A DNA stretch of 64,000 nt. Origin: Mycobacterium sp. E787. Lineage in GTDB: Bacteria; Actinomycetota; Actinomycetes; Mycobacteriales; Mycobacteriaceae. The notes beneath the pieces are model-generated. The model made no database searches and was not told where the DNA came from. It saw only the letters and a program-made list of their open reading frames with translations. Position 1 is the stretch's first letter. Each line of letters begins with the position of its first letter. This document shows, one piece after another, positions 28,623 through 37,582 of this stretch. The stretch lies in contig NZ_LZKL01000042.1 in NCBI RefSeq assembly GCF_001668725.1, forward strand, positions 36,708 to 100,707, given 5' to 3'. The translations under genes were made by a program, and so were the position numbers.

Positions 28623-30157
28623 CAGGGCAGCTCCCGCAGTTGTGGTTTGACCACCTTGCCGCCCGGGTTGCGCGGCAACGCGACGACGAACCGCACCGAC
28701 CGCGGGGCCTTGAAGTTCGCCAGATGCTCACGGGTGTAGGCGATCACTGACTCTTCGTCGAGGTTGGCACCCGGTCGGGCCACCACGAACGCGCGGCCGA
28801 CCTCGCCGAGGCGCTCGTCGGGAACGCCGATCACCGCGGCGTCGGCCACGCCCGCCATGCGGGCCAGGACCTGCTCGACCTCGGCGGGGTAGACGTTGAA
28901 TCCGCCGCAGATGTACATGTCCTTGAGCCGGTCGGTGATGCGCAGGTTGCCGGCCTCGTCCACGGCGCCGATGTCGCCGGTGTGCAGCCAGCCGTCGGCG
29001 TCGATCGCGGCAGCCGTCGCCTCCGGGTCGTCGAGGTAGCCCAGCATCACGTTCGGGCCGCGCAGCAGCACCTCACCCGCCTCGCCGGAATCACTTGAGG
29101 CGATGCGCAATTCGAAGTCGGCGAAGGGCCGTCCGCAGGTGGTGGCGACGGTGACCGCGTCGTCGTCGGCGCGGCACATGGTGCCCATGCCGTTGGCTTC
29201 CGTCAGCCCGTAGGCCGTCAGCACGATGTCGATGTCGAGTTCGGTTTGCATGCGTTCGACCAATACGACAGGAACGGTGGCCGCGCCCGTCACCGCGAAC
29301 CGCAGCGAGCTCAGGTCGTAGTCCTTGCGCGCGGGATGGTCCAGCAGGGTCTGGTAGATGGTGGGCGGTCCGGGCAGCACGGTGATGCGGTGTTGCTCGA
29401 TCGCCTGCAGAGCACGCAGCGGGTCGAAGGTCAGGTGCGGGATCAGCGTCGCGCCGGTCTGCAGGCAGGCCAAAATGCCCGCCTTGTAACCGAAGTTGTG
29501 GAAGAACGGGTTGATGCACAGGTAGCGGTCGTCGCTGGTGATCTTGCCGTTGGCCGCCCACGACGCCGAGGCCGACAGCGACTGCCGATGGGCACACAGC
29601 ACGCCTTTGCTGCGGCCCGTCGTGCCGGAGGTGAACAGGATGTCGCTGACGTCATCGGGGGTGACGGCGGCGGCGCGGGCAGAGACCGCGTCGAGGTCTG
29701 TGCCCCGCGCGATGAAGTCTTCCCACGTTCCGTCGTCGGTCTCGATCGGAATGCGCACCACGTGCCGCAGCGCCGGCAGGGCCCCGCGGTCGAGGCCGGT
29801 GGCGCGATCGTTGCCGAGGAACCGACCCATCGCGAACAACACCGGCGCGCCGGTGCGCGCCAGGATGTCGCCGGCCTCTTCGGCGGTGTAGCGGGTGTTC
29901 AACGGCACCATGGCGGCCCCGGCGTGGTGGATGGCGAGGCAGGCGACCACCCAGTGCCAGGTGTTGGGCGACCAGATCGCGACCCGGTTTCCGGCCCGGA
30001 CGCCCAGCGAGATGAGCGCCGCCGCCGCCCGGTGCACCTCATCGCGCAGCGCGGCGGACGTGAAGGACCGCTCCTCGGTGATCAGCGCGTCGTGGTCGGG
30101 GAGCTGTTGCGCCAAACGATCGAGCGCCGCGGGCACGGTGCGCGGATCGGTGGTCAT
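28622..30157 (-). CDS. fadD3: HIP-CoA ligase FadD3
   Basis: The acyl-CoA synthetase that thioesterifies HIP, the propionate carrying rings C and D left after HsaD. It starts C/D ring catabolism and makes the KstR2 effector HIP-CoA. About 511 residues from ATG 30157, with AGAGGAG six bases upstream; an earlier in-frame start is less likely. The adenylation P-loop reads FTSGTTGRSKGVLCAH. GWLHTGDIG, MYICGGFNVYPAEVEQ and the C-terminal NPGGKVVKP Lys are present. The KstR2 box at 30247-30260 is 89 bases upstream. Confidence 0.95.
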   Translation of the reverse strand: MTTDPRTVPAALDRLAQQLPDHDALITEERSFTSAALRDEVHRAAAALISLGVRAGNRVAIWSPNTWHWVVACLAIHHAGAAMVPLNTRYTAEEAGDILARTGAPVLFAMGRFLGNDRATGLDRGALPALRHVVRIPIETDDGTWEDFIARGTDLDAVSARAAAVTPDDVSDILFTSGTTGRSKGVLCAHRQSLSASASWAANGKITSDDRYLCINPFFHNFGYKAGILACLQTGATLIPHLTFDPLRALQAIEQHRITVLPGPPTIYQTLLDHPARKDYDLSSLRFAVTGAATVPVVLVERMQTELDIDIVLTAYGLTEANGMGTMCRADDDAVTVATTCGRPFADFELRIASSDSGEAGEVLLRGPNVMLGYLDDPEATAAAIDADGWLHTGDIGAVDEAGNLRITDRLKDMYICGGFNVYPAEVEQVLARMAGVADAAVIGVPDERLGEVGRAFVVARPGANLDEESVIAYTREHLANFKAPRSVRFVVALPRNPGGKVVKPQLRELP

Positions 30158-30246
30158 CGGGTGCTCCTCTGGGACCGCTCGGGGCCTGATTGCCCGGCTC
30201 CTCCGCACGCCGCTGCGCGGCGCACATCGTCGGCCCGGGCCACCAA

Positions 30247-30260
30247 AGCAAGTGCTTGGT
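30247..30260. promoter_or_regulatory. KstR2 operator between fadD3 and fadE30
   Basis: AGCAAGTGCTTGGT fits the KstR2 pattern AnCAAGnnCTTGnT. It lies 17 bases before the fadE30 start and 89 bases from fadD3, so a single site may govern both divergent promoters. Confidence 0.88.
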
Positions 30261-30277
30261 AGGTTAGCCTACAGGGC

Positions 30278-31426
30278 ATGCAGGACGTCGAGGAGTTCCG
30301 GGCCGAGGTCCGCCAGTGGCTCGCCGACAATCTGGTCGGCGAATTCGCGGCGCTCAAGGGACTCGGCGGGCCGGGACGCGAGCATGAGGCGTTCGAGGAG
30401 CGCAGGGCGTGGAACCAGCACCTCGCCAAGGCCGGGCTGACCTGCCTGGGCTGGCCGGTCGAGCACGGCGGCCGCGGGCTGTCGACCGCGCACCGGGTGG
30501 CGTTCTACGAGGAGTACGCCCGGGCCGACGCGCCGGACAAGGTCAACCACTTCGGCGAGGAGCTGCTGGGGCCGACGCTGATCGCGTTCGGAACCCCCGA
30601 GCAGCAGCAGCGCTTCCTGCCGCGCATCCTCGACGTCACCGAACTGTGGTGCCAGGGATATTCGGAGCCGGGCGCCGGCAGCGACCTGGCCAACGTCTCG
30701 ACGACCGCCGAGCTCGACGGCGACCAATGGGTGATCAACGGCCAGAAGGTGTGGACGTCGCTCGCGCACCTGTCGCAGTGGTGCTTCGTGGTCGCGCGCA
30801 CCGAGAAGGGCTCCAAGCGGCACGCCGGACTGTCGTACCTGCTGGTGCCGCTGGACCAGCCCGGCGTGCAGGTCCGGCCGATCGTGCAGATCACCGGTAC
30901 CGCGGAGTTCAACGAGGTGTTCTTCGACGATGCCCGTACCGACGCCTCGATGGTCGTCGGCCAGCCGGGCGACGGTTGGCGCGTCGCGATGGGGACGCTG
31001 ACCTTCGAGCGCGGCGTCTCCACGCTCGGACAGCAAATCCGTTACGCGCGTGAGCTTTCCAACCTGGCCGAGCTGGCGCAGCGCAACGGCGCCGCCGACG
31101 ACCCGTTCATCCGCGAGCGGCTGACCCGCGCGTGGACCGGGCTGCGGGCCATGCGGTCGTACGCGCTGGCCACCATGGACGTCGAGCAGCCCGGCCAGGA
31201 CAACGTGTCGAAGTTGTTGTGGGCCAACTGGCATCGCGCCCTGGGCGAGTTGGCGATGGACGTGATCGGCAAGGCCGGGATGACGCTGACCGACGGGGAG
31301 ATGGACGAATGGCAGCGGCTGTTCCTGTTCACCCGCGCCGACACCATCTACGGCGGTTCCAACGAGATCCAGCGCAACATCATCGCCGAGCGGGTGCTCG
31401 GCTTACCCCGAGAGGTAAAGGGATGA
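30278..31426 (+). CDS. fadE30: HIP-CoA dehydrogenase FadE30
   Basis: An acyl-CoA dehydrogenase that begins beta-oxidation of the propionyl side chain of (5-OH-)HIP-CoA. 382 residues. Motifs CQGYSEPGAGSDLANVSTTA, INGQKVWTSLAHLSQW and the C-terminal TIYGGSNEIQRNIIAERVLGLPR are present. The ATG lies 17 bases after the KstR2 box, implying a very short leader. Its stop overlaps ipdF by ATGA. Confidence 0.94.
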   Translation: MQDVEEFRAEVRQWLADNLVGEFAALKGLGGPGREHEAFEERRAWNQHLAKAGLTCLGWPVEHGGRGLSTAHRVAFYEEYARADAPDKVNHFGEELLGPTLIAFGTPEQQQRFLPRILDVTELWCQGYSEPGAGSDLANVSTTAELDGDQWVINGQKVWTSLAHLSQWCFVVARTEKGSKRHAGLSYLLVPLDQPGVQVRPIVQITGTAEFNEVFFDDARTDASMVVGQPGDGWRVAMGTLTFERGVSTLGQQIRYARELSNLAELAQRNGAADDPFIRERLTRAWTGLRAMRSYALATMDVEQPGQDNVSKLLWANWHRALGELAMDVIGKAGMTLTDGEMDEWQRLFLFTRADTIYGGSNEIQRNIIAERVLGLPREVKG

Positions 31427-32211
31427 CGCTCTCCGAAGCTCCGAAAGAGATTGCCGGACATGGCCTGCTGGAGGGCAAGGTCGTCGTCGTCACCGCTGCG
31501 GCGGGAACCGGCATCGGTTCGGCGACCGCCCGCCGGGCGCTGGCGGAGGGGGCCGACGTGGTGATCTCCGACCACCACGAACGACGACTGGGGGAGACCG
31601 CCGACGAGCTCGCCGCGCTGGAACTGGGCCGGGTGGAGAAGGTGGTGTGCGACGTGACGTCCACCGCGCAGGTCGACGCGCTGATCGACTCGACGACCGC
31701 GCGGATGGGCCGCCTCGACGTACTGGTGAACAACGCCGGCCTGGGCGGGCAGACGCCGGTGGTCGACATGACCGACGACGAATGGGACCGCGTGCTGGAC
31801 GTCACGCTGACGTCGGTGTTCCGGGCCACCCGCGCGGCGCTGCGGTATTTCCGCGAGGCGTCGCACGGCGGCGTGATCGTCAACAACGCCAGCGTGCTGG
31901 GCTGGCGCGCCCAGCACTCGCAGTCGCACTATGCCGCCGCCAAGGCCGGCGTGATGGCGTTAACCCGTTGCAGCGCAATCGAAGCCGCCGAGTACGGGGT
32001 CAGGATCAACGCAGTGTCGCCCAGCATCGCGCGGCATAAGTTTCTGGACAAGACCACCTCGACCGAACTCTTGGACCAGCTGTCCGCTCGCGAGGCGTTC
32101 GGCCGTGCCGCCGAGCCGTGGGAAATCGCCTCCACCATCGCGTTCCTGGCCAGCGACTACTCGAGTTACCTGACCGGAGAGGTGATTTCGGTTTCCAGTC
32201 AACACCCGTGA
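31423..32211 (+). CDS. ipdF: Short-chain dehydrogenase IpdF (Rv3559c)
   Basis: A 262-residue classical SDR that oxidises the 5-hydroxyl of the HIC-CoA intermediate during ring degradation (family knowledge). The Rossmann motif is the variant TAAAGTGIGSATA, followed by NNAGLGG, the catalytic Ser region NNASVLGW and YAAAK (Tyr-x-x-x-Lys). I use ATG 31423, which overlaps the fadE30 stop. The stop codon abuts the PPE remnant on the opposite strand. Confidence 0.9.
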   Translation: MTLSEAPKEIAGHGLLEGKVVVVTAAAGTGIGSATARRALAEGADVVISDHHERRLGETADELAALELGRVEKVVCDVTSTAQVDALIDSTTARMGRLDVLVNNAGLGGQTPVVDMTDDEWDRVLDVTLTSVFRATRAALRYFREASHGGVIVNNASVLGWRAQHSQSHYAAAKAGVMALTRCSAIEAAEYGVRINAVSPSIARHKFLDKTTSTELLDQLSAREAFGRAAEPWEIASTIAFLASDYSSYLTGEVISVSSQHP

Positions 32212-32216
32212 CCGGG

Positions 32217-32797
32217 TTACAGGCGGGCCGGGTTGAAGAGCCCCGCGATGCCGGTGCCGATGTTGAGCAGGCCCGAGTTGGAGCCGCTGACCGTGCCGAT
32301 GGGGAATATGCCGAGCGGCTGCGTAACGCCCGTATTGAAGAAGCCCGACGAAAAGCCGTCGCTGGCCGTGTTGAAGAAGCCGGAGCTGCCGCCGTTGATC
32401 AGGCCGCCAGTGGCACGGTTGTAGAAGCCAGACGTAGCGTCGCCGGTGTCCCATTGGCCCGCGTTGCCGACGCCAGTTGAGAAAACGCCCGAGTCGACCT
32501 GCCCGGCCGGCTCCCGGAAGGCGCTCCCGTCGCCGAGTCACCCCGCTACGACATCAATTGGCTTGGACAAAAGCTGAGGCTGAACAGCCCGGATATCAAG
32601 CTGCCGGCGTTGAGCACACCGGAGTTGAAGCCGGCATCGCCCGGGTCGATGAACCCCGAGATGCCCTGTTTCCGAAGCCGGAACCGTCGCCGTTGACGTT
32701 GCCGCCGGTCGATACGTTGTGCAAGTCCCGGGTTCCCGAAGCCCGTGTTGCCGGCCGTGACCGGCCTTGCGGGACAGTGGGTCTCGCTACCGATCGG
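32217..32797 (-). pseudogene. Decayed PPE-MPTR C-terminal fragments
   Basis: No intact gene lies here, but the minus strand carries pieces of PPE C-termini. One about 95-codon piece (stop 32217-32219, extending to about 32510) reads as Asn/Gly/Phe repeats such as [11 protein letters not shown] and SGLLNIGTGIAGLFNP. A second piece (about 32550-32797) has NTGFGNPG, NVSTGGNVNGDGSGFG and FNSGVLNAGSLISGLF in shifting frames, ending in a stop near 32550. Both lie beyond the PPE64 stop. They look like tails of another MPTR gene, or an older longer PPE64, broken by frameshifts. Confidence 0.75.
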
Positions 32798-34450
32798 TTA
32801 CGGCAACATCCGGCTGAGACCGAACACGCCGGATGCGCCGGTGATCGCGTTGAACATGCCCGATGCGTATCCGCTGGCGGCGGTGCCCAGGATGCCGTTC
32901 GGGTCGGGCAGGATGTGGTTTCCGATGCCCGAGACGTGGTAGTTGAAGACCGATCCGCCGGTGACCGAGTTGAAGAAGCCGGAAACGAAACCGTTGAAGT
33001 TCGCTCCGCCGCTGGCCGTGTTGAAGAAGCCCGAGACGTCTTCACCGACGTTGCCGAAGCCCGAGTTCTGCAGTCCCGAGTAGTTGGTGAAGCCGACGCC
33101 GGTGTTCGTGAGGCCCGAGTTCCACATTCCGGTGTTGACGGAGCCCGAGTTCCCATCACCCGTGTTGTCGCTGCCCGCATTCCAGTTCCCCGTGTTGTCG
33201 AGGCCCGCGTTGCCGAAGCCGGTGTTCTGAGCGCCCGAGTTCCCGAAGCCCGTGTTGAACTCCCATGAGTTGCCGAAGCCGTTGTTGCCGAGGCCGGAGT
33301 TCCCCACCCCGATGTTGTTGCTGCCCGAGTTTCCGAAGCCGATGTCGTTGATGTGGCCGAGGTTGAGGGTGTTGGCACCCGTGTTGAAGATGCCGACGTT
33401 GCCGCTGCCGGAGTTGAAGAAGCCGATGTTGTTGTTGCCGGAGTTGCCGATCCCGATGTTGCCGGCGCCCGAGTTCAGTCCGCCGAAGTTGAAGTGGTTG
33501 GTCGCGGTGTTGAAATAGGTGTTGCCGATGCCGATCTCGTTGGTCCCGGTGAGCCCGAAGCCGATGTTGTTGTTGCCGGTGTTCCCGCCGCCGATGTTGT
33601 TGTTGCCGAAGTTCCCGCCACCGCGGTTGCCGTTGCCGCTGTTGCCGAACCCGAAGTTGTTGTTGCCGTTGTTACCCATGCCGACGTTTTGACCGGTGGT
33701 GGCCGAGCTGCCGGCGTTCCCGAAGCCGATATTGCCGAAGCCGGCGTTTCCGGCGCCGAGGTTGCGGTTGCCGGTGTTCCCGTTGCCGACGTTGTGGTTG
33801 CCGATGTTTCCGCTGCCCAGGTTGGAGCTGCCGGCGTTGCCGTTGCCGGCGTTGCCGCTGCCGGTGTTGCCACCGCCGAGGTTGGCATTGCCGATGTTGC
33901 CGACGCCGAGGTTGGGCAGGCCGGCGAGCAGGTCCTGCAGCGTCTGCGCGGGTGCCAACTGCGCGGCCGCCGCGGACGCATCGCCGTGGTAGCCGACCAT
34001 CGCCGCGACGTCTTGGGCCCACATCGCCTCGTAGTCGCCCTCGAGCTGGGCGATGGCCGGCGCGTTGAGGCCGAACCAGTTCGACATCACCATCTGCACC
34101 AGCGAGTTGCGGTTCAGTTGCACCAGCATCGGGTGCACCGTCGCCGCCCGCGCCGCCTCGAACGCGCTGATCACCGCGCGGGCCTGCCCGGCCGCCGAAG
34201 CCGCCTGCGACGCCGCCGCGCTCAACCACCCGCTGTACGGAGCCGCCGCCGCGGTCATCGCCTGTGCCGCCGGGCCCTGCCAGGACTGGCCCGCCAACCC
34301 GGACGTCACCGACGCGAAGGATGAGGCCGCCGAGCTCAGCTCCGAGGCCAACCCGTCCCAAGCGGCCGCCGCTTCCAGCATGGGAGCGGATCCCGCACCA
34401 GCAAAGATCAATGCCGAATTCAACTCCGGGGGCAGAACCAAAAAGCTCAT
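32798..34450 (-). CDS. PPE64: PPE-MPTR family protein, PPE64-like
   Basis: 550 residues. The N-terminal PPE domain (about 1-180) starts [25 protein letters not shown] supplies the W-x-G motif used for PE/EspG partnering, and ESX export is expected. From about 180 to 500 runs a long array of NxGxGNxG pentapeptides (MPTR). ATG 34450 has AGGAGG eight bases upstream. Length is close to the 552 residues of Rv3558, and the position between ipdF and kstR2 is the same. Function unknown; surface or secreted. The repetitive DNA produces many antisense open frames that are not genes. Confidence 0.9.
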   Translation of the reverse strand: MSFLVLPPELNSALIFAGAGSAPMLEAAAAWDGLASELSSAASSFASVTSGLAGQSWQGPAAQAMTAAAAPYSGWLSAAASQAASAAGQARAVISAFEAARAATVHPMLVQLNRNSLVQMVMSNWFGLNAPAIAQLEGDYEAMWAQDVAAMVGYHGDASAAAAQLAPAQTLQDLLAGLPNLGVGNIGNANLGGGNTGSGNAGNGNAGSSNLGSGNIGNHNVGNGNTGNRNLGAGNAGFGNIGFGNAGSSATTGQNVGMGNNGNNNFGFGNSGNGNRGGGNFGNNNIGGGNTGNNNIGFGLTGTNEIGIGNTYFNTATNHFNFGGLNSGAGNIGIGNSGNNNIGFFNSGSGNVGIFNTGANTLNLGHINDIGFGNSGSNNIGVGNSGLGNNGFGNSWEFNTGFGNSGAQNTGFGNAGLDNTGNWNAGSDNTGDGNSGSVNTGMWNSGLTNTGVGFTNYSGLQNSGFGNVGEDVSGFFNTASGGANFNGFVSGFFNSVTGGSVFNYHVSGIGNHILPDPNGILGTAASGYASGMFNAITGASGVFGLSRMLP

Positions 34451-34714
34451 TTCAGTAGCCTCCTAGCCGTTCGGCCTGCCGCCGCCGCGGCCGGCCTTAG
34501 TTGATGGGGGACTGCTCCTTTGGTAGCGATTGCTGCAGGGCGTGCCTCAGCCGGGGGCCACGAAAGACGTGGCGCATCGGTCGGCTAACGGTGTGTCGCC
34601 CACCCCACAGCAAATCGGCACGTTGCGAGATTACGACGCGACGTCCGAGAGCGGGCGTTTTCGGGGAAATTGACCGACGATTCGATGGGCGGGAGGGTGG
34701 CGCCGCATTGGCCG

Positions 34715-34728
34715 AGCAAGCGCTTGGT
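34715..34728. promoter_or_regulatory. KstR2 operator upstream of kstR2-fadA6
   Basis: AGCAAGCGCTTGGT matches AnCAAGnnCTTGnT. It ends 15 bases before the kstR2 GTG, giving autorepression. The rest of 34451-34743 is a 293-base gap between the divergent PPE64 and kstR2, with no other feature I can support. Confidence 0.88.
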
Positions 34729-34743
34729 TGATACCCTGATCGA

Positions 34744-35346
34744 GTGGACCGTGTGGCCGGTCAGGCAAACAGCCGCCGCGACGAGTTGTTAGAGCTCGCC
34801 GCGACGATGTTCGCCGAGCGCGGTTTGCGCGCCACCACGGTGCGCGACATCGCCGACGGTGCCGGCATCCTTTCCGGCAGCCTGTATCACCATTTCTCCT
34901 CCAAGGAGGAGATGGTCGACGAGCTGCTGCGCGGCTTCCTCGATTGGTTGTTCGCCCGCTACCGCGAGATCGTGGACAGCGAATCCAATCCGCTGGAGCG
35001 ACTCAAGGGGCTGTTCATGGCGTCGTTCGAGGCCATCGATGATCGCCATGCCCAGGTCGTCATCTACCAGGACGAAGCCAAGCGGCTGCTGTCGCAACCG
35101 CGGTTCTCCTACATCGAGGACATGAATCGCCAGCAGCGAAAGATGTGGGTCGAGGTGCTCAATCAGGGCATCGATGAGGGTTACTTCCGGCCGGACGTCG
35201 ACGTCGACCTCGTCTACCGTTTCATCCGTGACACCACCTGGGTGTCGGTGCGCTGGTATCAGCCCGGCGGACCGCTCACCGCGCAGCAGGTGGGGCAGCA
35301 ATATCTCGCCATCGTGCTTGGCGGCATCACCAAAGAAGGAGTCTGA
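34744..35346 (+). CDS. kstR2: TetR-family repressor KstR2
   Basis: 200 residues, the M. tuberculosis length. The N-terminal helix-turn-helix (about 25-55, RATTVRDIADGAGILSGSLYHHF) binds the CAAGnnCTTG operators at 30247, 34715 and 42968. The C-terminal domain binds HIP-CoA, which releases repression of the C/D ring genes. GTG start with no clear Shine-Dalgarno and an operator only 15 bases upstream, so translation may be leaderless. Only three bases separate it from fadA6. Confidence 0.96.
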   Translation: MDRVAGQANSRRDELLELAATMFAERGLRATTVRDIADGAGILSGSLYHHFSSKEEMVDELLRGFLDWLFARYREIVDSESNPLERLKGLFMASFEAIDDRHAQVVIYQDEAKRLLSQPRFSYIEDMNRQQRKMWVEVLNQGIDEGYFRPDVDVDLVYRFIRDTTWVSVRWYQPGGPLTAQQVGQQYLAIVLGGITKEGV

Positions 35347-35349
35347 ATC

Positions 35350-36510
35350 ATGCCCGAGGCGTACGTCATTGACGCTGTACGTACCGCGGTTGGCAAGCGC
35401 AACGGCGCCCTGGCCGGGGTGCACCCCGTCGACCTCGGGGCCTATGGCTGGCGCGGACTGCTCGACCGTGTCGACGTCGACCCCGCCGCCGTCGACGACG
35501 TGATCGCCGGTTGCGTCGACGCGATCGGGGCGCAGGCGGGCAACATCGCCCGGCTCTCGTGGCTGGCCGCCGGCTACCCCGAAGAGGTTCCCGGTGTCAC
35601 CGTGGACCGGCAGTGCGGCTCCAGCCAGCAGGCGATTTCCTTTGGGGCGCAGGCGATCATGTCCGGCACGGCGGACCTCATCGTGGCCGGCGGCGTGCAG
35701 AACATGAGCCAGATCCCGATCTCGTCGGCGATGACCGTCGGCGAGCAGTTCGGGTTCACCTCACCGACCAACGAGTCCAAGCAGTGGTTGCACCGGTACG
35801 GCGACCAGGAGATCTCCCAGTTCCGTGGCTCGGAGCTGATCGCCGAGAAGTGGAACCTGTCTCGCGAGGAGATGGAGCAGTACGCGCTCACCAGCCACGA
35901 GCGCGCGTTCGCGGCGATCCGCGGCGGGCACTTCGACAACGAAATCATCGCCGTGGAAACCGAATCCGGGCCGTTCCGGGTCGACGAGGGCCCCCGCGAG
36001 TCGTCGCTGGAGAAGATGGCCGGGCTCAAGACGCTGGTCGAGGGTGGCCGGCTGACCGCGGCGATGGCCAGTCAGATCTCCGACGGCGCCAGCGCGGTGC
36101 TGTTGGCTTCCGAGCAGGCCGTCAAGGACCACAAGCTGACCCCGCGGGCGCGCATCCACCACATCAGCGCCCGCGCCGCCGACCCGGTGTTCATGCTGAC
36201 CGGACCCATCCCGGCCACCCGGTACGCGCTGGACAAGACCGGCCTGTCGATCGGTGACATCGACACCGTCGAGATCAACGAGGCCTTCGCGCCGGTGGTT
36301 ATGGCCTGGCTCAAGGAGATCAAGGCCGACCCGGAAAAGGTCAACCCCAACGGCGGCGCGATCGCACTCGGTCATCCCCTCGGCGCGACCGGCGCCAAGC
36401 TGTTCACCACGATGCTAAACGAGCTCGAGCGCATCGGCGGCCGCTACGGCTTGCAGACGATGTGCGAGGGCGGCGGCACGGCCAACGTCACGATCATCGA
36501 GCGGCTGTAG
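35350..36510 (+). CDS. fadA6: Acetyl-CoA acyltransferase FadA6
   Basis: A thiolase of 386 residues acting late in C/D ring catabolism, releasing acetyl-CoA from the open-ring CoA product. The nucleophile is Cys89 in [23 protein letters not shown] carries the His, and MCEGGGTAN the second Cys. AAAGGAG precedes the ATG, and the gene is co-transcribed with kstR2. Backbone order breaks right after it. Confidence 0.94.
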   Translation: MPEAYVIDAVRTAVGKRNGALAGVHPVDLGAYGWRGLLDRVDVDPAAVDDVIAGCVDAIGAQAGNIARLSWLAAGYPEEVPGVTVDRQCGSSQQAISFGAQAIMSGTADLIVAGGVQNMSQIPISSAMTVGEQFGFTSPTNESKQWLHRYGDQEISQFRGSELIAEKWNLSREEMEQYALTSHERAFAAIRGGHFDNEIIAVETESGPFRVDEGPRESSLEKMAGLKTLVEGGRLTAAMASQISDGASAVLLASEQAVKDHKLTPRARIHHISARAADPVFMLTGPIPATRYALDKTGLSIGDIDTVEINEAFAPVVMAWLKEIKADPEKVNPNGGAIALGHPLGATGAKLFTTMLNELERIGGRYGLQTMCEGGGTANVTIIERL

Positions 36511-36519
36511 CTCTCTCGG

Positions 36520-36561
36520 CCGAACCCTTCGCGCCGAGCCCTTCGCGCCGAGCCCTTCGCG
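36520..36561. repeat. Three tandem 14-bp repeats
   Basis: The unit CCGAGCCCTTCGCG occurs at 36534-36547 and 36548-36561, and with one change at 36520-36533. The array abuts the left 62-bp palindromic element of the nuclease gene and shares its CGCCGAG edge. Confidence 0.85.
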
Positions 36562-36621
36562 CCGAGCGTGAAATCCACGACGCTTCAACGGCGTGCCGCG
36601 TCGTGAATTTCACATTCGGCG
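36560..36621. repeat. 62-bp palindromic element, left copy of pair 1
   Basis: Arms of 23 bp (36560-36582 and 36599-36621) pair at 20 of 23 positions around a 16-base centre. The ends read CGCCGAGCGTG and its near-complement. Aligned without gaps to the right copy (37515-37576), 57 of 62 bases match. It ends 31 bases before the nuclease gene start. Confidence 0.85.
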
Positions 36622-36652
36622 GCTTGTCGGTCCGGGTTGGCAGCATGACTGC

Positions 36653-37561
36653 ATGGCGGAGCTGTTTTTAGTCACTGAGGCGTTGGCGGCCAAGGCCATG
36701 CCCGAACGGGCGATGCGGTCGCTATACGAGGTGGTCTACCCGGGCGTTTACGGTTCCGTCGGCGTCGAGCTGACCGCTCGCGAGCGAGCGCGGGCGGCAT
36801 GGCTCTGGTCGCGACGCCAGGCGGTCATCGCCGGCACATCGGCGGCCGCGCTTCTCGGCGCCAAGTGGATGAGCCCAGCACTCGATGCGGAGCTGATTCA
36901 CGGCAACCGGCACCCGCCGCGTGGCATCGCAGTGCACTCCGAAAGCTTGCTTCCCGCGGAGGTTGCCGAAGTCGAAGGTATGCCCGTAACAAATGCCGCA
37001 CGAACGGCTTTCGACATCGGGCGGTGGACGTCCTCGCGGCTGCATGCTGTCCAGCGGCTCGATGCGTTGACGAATGCGACCGACGTCAAGATCGCTGAGA
37101 TCGAGGCCGTAATCGCTTCGCATCGCGGTGCCCGGGGCTTGGCACGCCTGCGAGGCGTAACGCCCCTCGTCGACGGCGGCGCGGAATCGCCGCAGGAGAC
37201 GCGAACCCGGCTGGTGTTGATCGACGCCGGACTTCCCGCGCCAAAAACGCAGATCAGGGTGTGCGACGAATACGGTGACTTCGTTGCGCGCATCGACATG
37301 GGGTACCGCGAGCTGCTCGTCGGCATCGAGTACGACGGACCGCAACACTGGACCGACCCGGCCCAGCGCCAACGCGACATTGATCGGCACGCCGCATTGC
37401 TCGACTTGGGCTGGACGATCATCAGGGTGAGCAGCGAGCTGCTCCGTCATCGGCAAGGCACGTTCATTGCCCGGGTGGTCGCCGCGATGCGAGCCGCGGG
37501 CTGGCGACCCTGTTCGCCGAGCGTGAATCCCACGACGCTACAACGGCGTGTCGCGTCGTGA
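36653..37561 (+). CDS. DUF559/Vsr-like endonuclease-domain protein with AbiEi-like N-terminus (copy 1)
   Basis: About 302 residues from ATG 36653. The N-terminal ~130 residues resemble the AbiEi-type winged-helix region of mycobacterial proteins (RRQAVIAGTSAAALLG, AELIHGNR, VTNAARTAFDIG). The C-terminal ~100 residues carry a Vsr/PD-(D/E)xK-like core: Asp215, then Glu226-x-Asp228 in VGIEYDG, His232, and GWTIIRV. The last ~15 codons and the stop lie inside the right 62-bp palindrome. Its place after fadA6 corresponds to that of Rv3555c in M. tuberculosis. A homologue lies at 53275-54120. No toxin partner is adjacent, so antitoxin function is doubtful; nuclease activity is inferred from motifs. 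Confidence 0.8.
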   Translation: MAELFLVTEALAAKAMPERAMRSLYEVVYPGVYGSVGVELTARERARAAWLWSRRQAVIAGTSAAALLGAKWMSPALDAELIHGNRHPPRGIAVHSESLLPAEVAEVEGMPVTNAARTAFDIGRWTSSRLHAVQRLDALTNATDVKIAEIEAVIASHRGARGLARLRGVTPLVDGGAESPQETRTRLVLIDAGLPAPKTQIRVCDEYGDFVARIDMGYRELLVGIEYDGPQHWTDPAQRQRDIDRHAALLDLGWTIIRVSSELLRHRQGTFIARVVAAMRAAGWRPCSPSVNPTTLQRRVAS

Positions 37562-37576
37562 ATTTCACACTCGGCG
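37515..37576. repeat. 62-bp palindromic element, right copy of pair 1
   Basis: Same orientation, length and 23-16-23 layout as the left copy, with 57 of 62 identical bases. The nuclease stop codon (37559-37561) is at element positions 45-47. Seven bases after its end the convergent membrane-protein gene terminates. Confidence 0.85.
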
Positions 37577-37582
37577 CTGAAG

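Noticed and set aside
33246..34320. CRISPR-like periodic repeats
   Set aside because: The periodicity is the 15-bp MPTR pentapeptide coding repeat of PPE64; units are degenerate and in frame, with no spacer pattern and no cas genes.
33353..34324. Val/Ala-rich 323-codon plus-strand frame
   Set aside because: It is the antisense shadow of the PPE64 MPTR array; low-complexity composition mirrors the repeats.
36653..37561. AbiE-type toxin-antitoxin system
   Set aside because: The N-terminus is AbiEi-like, but no AbiEii nucleotidyltransferase toxin is adjacent to this gene or to its homologue at 53275, and the C-terminus is nuclease-like.
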